From: GCA-2693325 sp964011675 | GTDB lineage: Bacteria > Latescibacterota > UBA2968 > UBA8231 | Reading direction: 5' to 3' | Length of the DNA stretch: 11,132 bases | Assembly: GCA_964011675.1 (NCBI GenBank) | Contig: CAXGPR010000105.1 | Location: 1 to 11,132 of the forward strand | Part shown: in pieces, positions 7,175 through 11,132 of the stretch | Numbering within the stretch: the first letter of the stretch is position 1 | Layout of the letters: every line of letters starts with the position of its first letter | Made by a program: the position numbers and the translations under genes | Notes under the pieces: generated by a model | Seen by the model: only the letters and a program-made list of their open reading frames with translations | What the model was told of the DNA's origin: nothing | Databases searched by the model: none

Positions 7175-8106
7175 AATTTAACCGCTTGGAAAGGAGTGAA
7201 TTTGATGTTTCTCAGCTAGGTTTGGGCACCGTAGCATTGGGAATGCCCTATGGTCTGGGCAATACCCCCCCTCCTGAAGAAAAGAAGTCGATCGCGCTAA
7301 TCCACCGGGCGTTTGAAGCGGGTATAAACTATATCGACACGGCTTCTGCCTATGGAGACAGCGAAGAAGTTGTGGGCAAGGCCTGCATTACTGCCCCCTT
7401 CCAACCGATGATTTGCACAAAGGTAACCGTACCGCAAGAAAGCGACGTCCGCGTGCTCATACAGCAATTTAGTCAGCAATTAGAAAAAAGTCGGTCCCTC
7501 TTGGCTATGGATACCCTTCCCCTAGTGAAACTGCACAGTCAGCGGGGCGCGTTTACCTCTCCCGCTCTTTTTAATGCCATGGCGCATTTTACTGAGTGCG
7601 GCTGGGTTAGTCGTTGGGGCGTCAGCACATATGGCCTCGAGGCACCCTTACATGCCCTCTCTTTTCCGGACTTCTTTACTGCTCTGCAAGTCCCCTACAG
7701 CGCATTGGATCGCTCAGCCGATTCTGAGCTTTTTCCACGCGCAAGGAAAAAGGAAGTCGACGTAGTCGTACGGTCCATTTTTTTACAGGGACTTCTTTCT
7801 TCAGCCACGACTCGACCCTTACCTAGAGCCATGTCTTCTCTCAATAAAGCCTTAGGGGAATTCGTGTTATGCGCCGCCGATGCTGGAATTTCAACCGCAG
7901 AACTTGCACTGCGCTACGTAGCCTACAACCCAAGCATCCGGGTTAGTCTTTTTGGAACGACGCATTTCGAAGAGCTGGACCAAAACCTGCGTTACTATGA
8001 AGCTGGGCCGCTCCCTGCCGATCTTCGTTCCCGCATACACCAGATCGAAGTAGAGGATAAGCAGTTACTCAATCCGGGCAATTGGACAGCCCATCTCAAC
8101 GGATAG
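7171..8106 (+). CDS. Aldo/keto reductase
   Basis: This is a 311-residue NAD(P)H-dependent oxidoreductase with the (beta/alpha)8 AKR fold. The catalytic tetrad is complete: Asp56 in YIDTAS, Tyr61 in AYGDSEEVVG, Lys84 in ICTKV, and His122 in VKLHSQ. Cofactor-side motifs WGVSTYG (149-155), QVPYSALDR (173-181) and the late FGTTHFEELDQNL are present. The N-terminal LGLGTVALGMPYGLGN resembles the LGTVQxGxxYGIxN opening of AKRs often found in surface-glycan and nucleotide-sugar clusters, rather than the classical beta-type AKRs. Its ATG overlaps the murQ stop (ATGA), so translation is probably coupled. It may reduce or oxidise a sugar or hydroxy-acid derivative, but the substrate cannot be told from sequence. 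The family call is firm. Confidence 0.9.
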   Translation: MKFNRLERSEFDVSQLGLGTVALGMPYGLGNTPPPEEKKSIALIHRAFEAGINYIDTASAYGDSEEVVGKACITAPFQPMICTKVTVPQESDVRVLIQQFSQQLEKSRSLLAMDTLPLVKLHSQRGAFTSPALFNAMAHFTECGWVSRWGVSTYGLEAPLHALSFPDFFTALQVPYSALDRSADSELFPRARKKEVDVVVRSIFLQGLLSSATTRPLPRAMSSLNKALGEFVLCAADAGISTAELALRYVAYNPSIRVSLFGTTHFEELDQNLRYYEAGPLPADLRSRIHQIEVEDKQLLNPGNWTAHLNG

Positions 8107-8116
8107 GAGCTTCGCT

Positions 8117-8521
8117 ATGAGTGACATAGGGTATATCCAGTGGGGGCTTATCCCCCTTGAAGAAGATGTCAAAACGGGTAATCCAACCACAATGCATCCC
8201 CCCATGCTGGGCAACTTAGCCTTAGATCTTGGTGCGAGCATATTTCTCGAGCTTGAAAAACACCCGTCAAATATTCGGATCGAAATAGCAACAACCGCCG
8301 TTTCTGCTCCCGCAATAGATCCACCGTTCACTCTGTACACTGGCGATAAGGCCGACGGATTCCAAAAAGTAAATGCTGCTTGGCATTGCCAATATGATGG
8401 CCCATCAGCTCTATTAAACACTGAAATAAACGCGTTGGGACCTTTTTTAAAAATCCACAACGAACATCCCAAGAGTGTTGTCGTAACTTCCGTAACGTTT
8501 AATCAGGCAACAGCCCCATGA
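8117..8521 (+). CDS. Unrecognised 134-residue protein of the murQ operon
   Basis: I do not recognise a family. The gene is well supported. TAGGAG at 8104-8109 is a good ribosome site seven bases before the ATG (its TAG is the stop codon of the reductase gene), and the last four bases overlap the next gene. The product is soluble-looking, with no signal peptide or membrane segment. Alternating hydrophobic stretches such as IFLELE, NIRIEIATT and SVVVTSVTF suggest a mostly beta fold. It is rich in Pro, with two Trp residues (positions 9 and 90) and a single Cys next to the second Trp (AAWHCQYDG). A carbohydrate- or ligand-binding beta-sandwich, or an accessory subunit of a neighbouring enzyme, are possibilities, but neither is shown. 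Antisense frames over the same bases are shadows. Confidence 0.8.
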   Translation: MSDIGYIQWGLIPLEEDVKTGNPTTMHPPMLGNLALDLGASIFLELEKHPSNIRIEIATTAVSAPAIDPPFTLYTGDKADGFQKVNAAWHCQYDGPSALLNTEINALGPFLKIHNEHPKSVVVTSVTFNQATAP

Positions 8522-9615
8522 GTAATAACGCTATCGGCCTTTCAAAGGAACAGCTAGACACTCCTCATTTGCTGTTGGATTTAGACCTTTTAGAGCACAA
8601 TATTGACCACATCAGTTCGTATTGCAAGCGGCACGAATGCGGATGGCGTCCCCACAGCAAAGCGCATAAATCACCCGACATCGCTCATATGCAACTCCGC
8701 GCCGGAGCAATCGGAATAACCTGCGCAAAGTTGAGCGAAGCGGAGATGATGGTCAAACACGGAATCGACCACATTCTTTTGGCTAATCAGTTAACGACTC
8801 AAATTAAATGGAATCGCCTAAGTCAGCTGTTAGACCGCGCTGAAGTGATCGTAAGCATAGAAGACGCAGCTGTGCTTCCTTGGGCAATAGAAGCAGCTCG
8901 CAAAGACGACGCGATTATTCCTATCGTCTTGGAAATAGACGTAGGCATGGGGCGGGTGGGACTGCAGGATATTCAGACTGCAGTGCAGCTTGCAGAGCAA
9001 ATCCACCAGCACGAGGCGTTTTCCTTTCGCGGCCTCATGGGATACGAAGGTCACGTTCTCGACATCAAACCACCGCGACAAAAGAGAGCTGCCTGTCAAA
9101 AGGCAATCGCTATTTTACTAGATTGCCGAGACGCTTTAGAAAGCAAAGGTATTCCCTGCGAAATTATAAGCGCAGGTGGGACTGGGTCGTATACTTATAC
9201 AGCTGCCATCCAAGGTGTAACCGAAGTTCAGGCCGGCGGGGGCATCTTTATGGATACAAAGTATCGCGAGGAATTTAACGTGGAAAACCTTCAGATTGCG
9301 CTCCGTGCCGTTACCACCGTCACGAGTCATCGAACTGGCCAAATCGTTACCGACGCAGGGTTCAAGACTATTTCCGCCCATCACGCCCCCCCCATGGTCC
9401 TATCCCATGAAGGTATCGCACTACAATATCTCTCTGCCGAACACGGAGTCTATTCAGTCAAGCAGGACAGCCCCCTGCCCACTTTAGGAGACCGTCTCGA
9501 ACTCGCGTTGGGTTATACTGACTCAACAACCTTTCTCCACGATTGCATTTATGGTATCAGAGCGGAAACCGTAGAGACGATTTTCCCCCTACATGGCCGC
9601 GGCTTACTCACCTAG
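8518..9615 (+). CDS. D-threonine aldolase / D-serine dehydratase family PLP enzyme
   Basis: This is a 365-residue fold-type III PLP enzyme. The alanine racemase-like TIM barrel starts with LDTPHLLLDLDLLEHNI. RPHSKAHK follows, with Lys48 as the expected Schiff-base lysine. Barrel landmarks include IVLEIDVGMGRVG (136-148), GLMGYEGHV, and the phosphate-binding EIISAGGTGSY. The C-terminal beta domain ends with GYTDSTTFLHDCIYGIR. Relatives carry a metal-binding His-x-Cys/Asp pair here (GHCDPT-like). In this protein the His position is Tyr333, while Asp335 is kept, so the divalent-metal site may be altered. Family members cleave D-3-hydroxy amino acids or deaminate D-serine. The gene overlaps the upstream gene by four bases. 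No strong Shine-Dalgarno site is present, as expected for coupled translation. The family is confident; the exact reaction is not. Confidence 0.88.
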   Translation: MSNNAIGLSKEQLDTPHLLLDLDLLEHNIDHISSYCKRHECGWRPHSKAHKSPDIAHMQLRAGAIGITCAKLSEAEMMVKHGIDHILLANQLTTQIKWNRLSQLLDRAEVIVSIEDAAVLPWAIEAARKDDAIIPIVLEIDVGMGRVGLQDIQTAVQLAEQIHQHEAFSFRGLMGYEGHVLDIKPPRQKRAACQKAIAILLDCRDALESKGIPCEIISAGGTGSYTYTAAIQGVTEVQAGGGIFMDTKYREEFNVENLQIALRAVTTVTSHRTGQIVTDAGFKTISAHHAPPMVLSHEGIALQYLSAEHGVYSVKQDSPLPTLGDRLELALGYTDSTTFLHDCIYGIRAETVETIFPLHGRGLLT

Positions 9616-9619
9616 ACCG

Positions 9620-10792
9620 ATGAACATTCTACTTATATCAATCGACAGTCTACGCATTGATTACGTTCCCCAAACCAATGCTGAAATACGCAGCCCGCGC
9701 TTTGATTCACTAACTCGTAATTTCTGTTTTTACAGCGGTCTTTTTTCCGCATCCACTGCAACTCGCCCCGTGCATACATCGTTATTTACGGGCCTGTATC
9801 CATTTGAACACGGCATACTGGGACAGAGCAGCAAGGCCATGCGGCAAGGCCTACCTCACCTCTTTGAACAAGTAGAAAAAAGCGGATATCGCGTCCACTG
9901 TTTTTCAGAAGCACACGATCTGTTTACTGGATTGAGTTTTGCCCCATACATTAAACCGTTTCATCCAACCGCCGTATCTGAGGCACTGCGCCAAGCACAC
10001 CGACAGCCTCGGTTCGTGTTTTTGCATTATTGGGGGGCGCACACCCCCTACGGGGCAGCTGATCAGTCCGCCCTTGGGGAAACTGCACAGCTGCTGAAAA
10101 TGGGAAAATCTCATATTGTGAAAGAGCGGTATAAGAAAGCAGTCGAAATCGTTTTAGACAGACAAATAGCAATGGTCCTGAACTCAATAGATGCCGGCGA
10201 TTGGAACATAGTCATCTTCTCAGATCACGGCGAGAGTTGGACAGCAGAAGAACCTTATCATGGCTACACCTTGCGTAATTCCGTCCTCCGAATTCCACTG
10301 TATTACCACCTGCCCGGAACGGGCAATCCTCCTCCTCTAAGACCGGTGGCTTCACTAATTGACTTATACCCAATGCTCCTTAATATAGCAAGCGTCGAAC
10401 ACAGCTATACTGGGTTTGCTACAGACCTGCGCCATGAAAAAGACCCCCGCGCCTATAAGCTAGCGCAAATTCACCCCGATCCCATGCCCAGTGACTTGAT
10501 ATCGCCGCATAGTAAAATAGACCCCTTTCGCCAGACGACCGGTCCCCAATGGTGCCTTTTTAATGCTTTAACCAAGTACACCTATGACGAGAAACAACTC
10601 CGGGGCTGGGGAGAACAAACGTTTAATGAAGATCCGCTTTCCCTAACCGAAGCCGATCACGTCCAATTTCAGGGCGAGATGAAAAACATGATTAACTCTT
10701 CCCAGCAAGAAACTTCAACCCCAGATGAATTAGCCCCTACTGATGCTTTGTTGCTGGACCAGCGCCTGCGGGACTTGGGATATTTAGAATAG
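9620..10792 (+). CDS. Alkaline phosphatase superfamily (sulfatase-like) hydrolase or transferase
   Basis: This protein has the sulfatase/AP-superfamily fold, with 390 residues from the preferred start. MNILLISIDSLR carries the first metal-binding Asp (9). The nucleophile segment ATRPVHTSLFTGLYPFEHG aligns with the sulfatase CxPxR loop, but Thr48 replaces the Cys/Ser and His52 replaces the Arg. It therefore cannot form formylglycine and is more likely a phosphatase, phosphodiesterase or phospho-group transferase. Other ligands include His141 in HYWGAHTPYG, Asp202-His203 in FSDHGES, and His214 in YHGYTLRN. No signal peptide or membrane anchor is visible, so it is probably cytosolic, unlike most sulfatases. 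I chose the ATG at 9620, four bases after the upstream stop, because family proteins start at this strand. An in-frame ATG at 9593 would add nine residues and overlap the upstream gene by 23 bp. It is the last gene of the operon. Confidence 0.87.
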   Translation: MNILLISIDSLRIDYVPQTNAEIRSPRFDSLTRNFCFYSGLFSASTATRPVHTSLFTGLYPFEHGILGQSSKAMRQGLPHLFEQVEKSGYRVHCFSEAHDLFTGLSFAPYIKPFHPTAVSEALRQAHRQPRFVFLHYWGAHTPYGAADQSALGETAQLLKMGKSHIVKERYKKAVEIVLDRQIAMVLNSIDAGDWNIVIFSDHGESWTAEEPYHGYTLRNSVLRIPLYYHLPGTGNPPPLRPVASLIDLYPMLLNIASVEHSYTGFATDLRHEKDPRAYKLAQIHPDPMPSDLISPHSKIDPFRQTTGPQWCLFNALTKYTYDEKQLRGWGEQTFNEDPLSLTEADHVQFQGEMKNMINSSQQETSTPDELAPTDALLLDQRLRDLGYLE

Positions 10793-10817
10793 AGCGAACG
10801 AGGCACTTTCGCGGGAT

Positions 10818-11132
10818 TTATACTTCTATTAACTCATGCTTCATCTGCCCGAGGTCTATAAGGGCGTAAGTGCTCCTACCTAACCGCCCCATAACCTCGC
10901 CAGGATTTACCAGCAGTGTACCATTGCCCAGTATTTCACTGTGCGCAATATGGTCATGTCCGTAACAGACTAAATCTGCTCCCTCTGCTTGCGCAAGGCG
11001 ACGGGCTATTGAAGGATAGTGGTTGGCCCGTATAAATCGGCCTGCGATTTCTAATTCTATCAGTGCGCCATGAATAGCAACGTGAGGAAACCGTCCTGCC
11101 TGTTCAGTTAGCAGCCATTGGTCTCCATCGTT
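10818..11132 (-). CDS. YfcE/MJ0936-type metallophosphoesterase (C-terminal fragment)
   Basis: The minus strand is open from the right edge to a TAA at 10818-10820, giving 104 residues of a calcineurin-like phosphoesterase. The fragment starts with NDGDQW, matching the residues just after the GN of the GNxD metal motif. It continues with VAIHGALIELEIAG and ANHYP (strand-helix segment with a metal-ligand His). LVCYGHDHIAH is the family GHxH motif, and LLVNPGEVMGR the usual NPGS region. Small enzymes of this group are cytosolic phosphodiesterases of about 160-180 residues, so roughly the N-terminal 60-75 residues lie outside the window. It converges on the murQ operon across a 25-bp gap with no convincing terminator. 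The substrate cannot be predicted. Confidence 0.87.
   Translation of the reverse strand, partial: NDGDQWLLTEQAGRFPHVAIHGALIELEIAGRFIRANHYPSIARRLAQAEGADLVCYGHDHIAHSEILGNGTLLVNPGEVMGRLGRSTYALIDLGQMKHELIEV

Noticed and set aside
8065..8472. Minus-strand open frame of 135 codons opposite the unknown 134-residue gene
   Set aside because: The plus-strand frame has a good ribosome site and precise 4-bp overlap with its neighbour. The antisense frame has no comparable start context and reads like a low-complexity shadow.
9593..9619. Upstream in-frame start of the AP-superfamily gene
   Set aside because: The extra residues (MAAAYSPRP) precede the family's first strand, have no ribosome site, and would overlap the preceding gene by 23 bp.
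10794..10812. Inverted repeat GCGAA/TTCGC after the last operon gene
   Set aside because: The stem is only 5 bp with a 9-base loop and no T-tract on either strand, so it is too weak to call a terminator.
1..11132. CRISPR arrays, tRNA/rRNA genes, insertion sequences
   Set aside because: I saw no spaced direct repeats, no tRNA cloverleaf signals, and no transposase motifs or terminal inverted repeats by eye.

Overview
The window looks like an ordinary bacterial chromosome segment from a lineage I cannot place exactly. Gene density is high and starts are mostly ATG. Some genes have purine-rich Shine-Dalgarno sites, and two promoters match the sigma-70 consensus with 17-bp spacers. A bacterial microcompartment (BMC) shell gene, an RqcH/NFACT protein and a MurQ etherase lie together. 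That would fit a Planctomycetes/Verrucomicrobia-type or other heterotrophic Gram-negative lineage, but this is inference, not a sequence match.

Left block, minus strand (1-5952): valS (valyl-tRNA synthetase) is read from its own promoter and ends in a Rho-independent hairpin. It is followed by rqcH (ribosome-associated quality control) and ychF (universally conserved P-loop ATPase); the ychF ribosome site abuts the rqcH stop codon. At the far left edge, read from a separate promoter, are the first 30 codons of a hexameric BMC shell protein that runs out of the window. These bases have no long open frame inside the window and are easily overlooked.

Middle (5884-6268): a 385-bp divergent spacer. 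It holds the valS promoter and leader, plus a probable 43-residue membrane protein gene on the plus strand.

Right block, plus strand (6269-10792): five tightly packed genes, each junction overlapping by 4 bp or separated by 4-10 bp. They are murQ (MurNAc-6-phosphate etherase), an aldo/keto reductase of a kind seen in glycan clusters, an unrecognised 134-residue protein, a fold-III PLP enzyme of the D-threonine aldolase/D-serine dehydratase family, and an alkaline-phosphatase-superfamily (sulfatase-like) protein with a Thr in place of the sulfatase Cys/Ser. The spacing suggests one transcript and a shared pathway. A D-amino-acid, amino-sugar or cell-envelope glycan salvage or modification route is the most natural guess, but I know of no described pathway with this set. 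This cassette is the best candidate for something undescribed.

Right edge (10818-11132, minus): the C-terminal 104 residues of a YfcE/MJ0936-type metallophosphoesterase, convergent with the operon.
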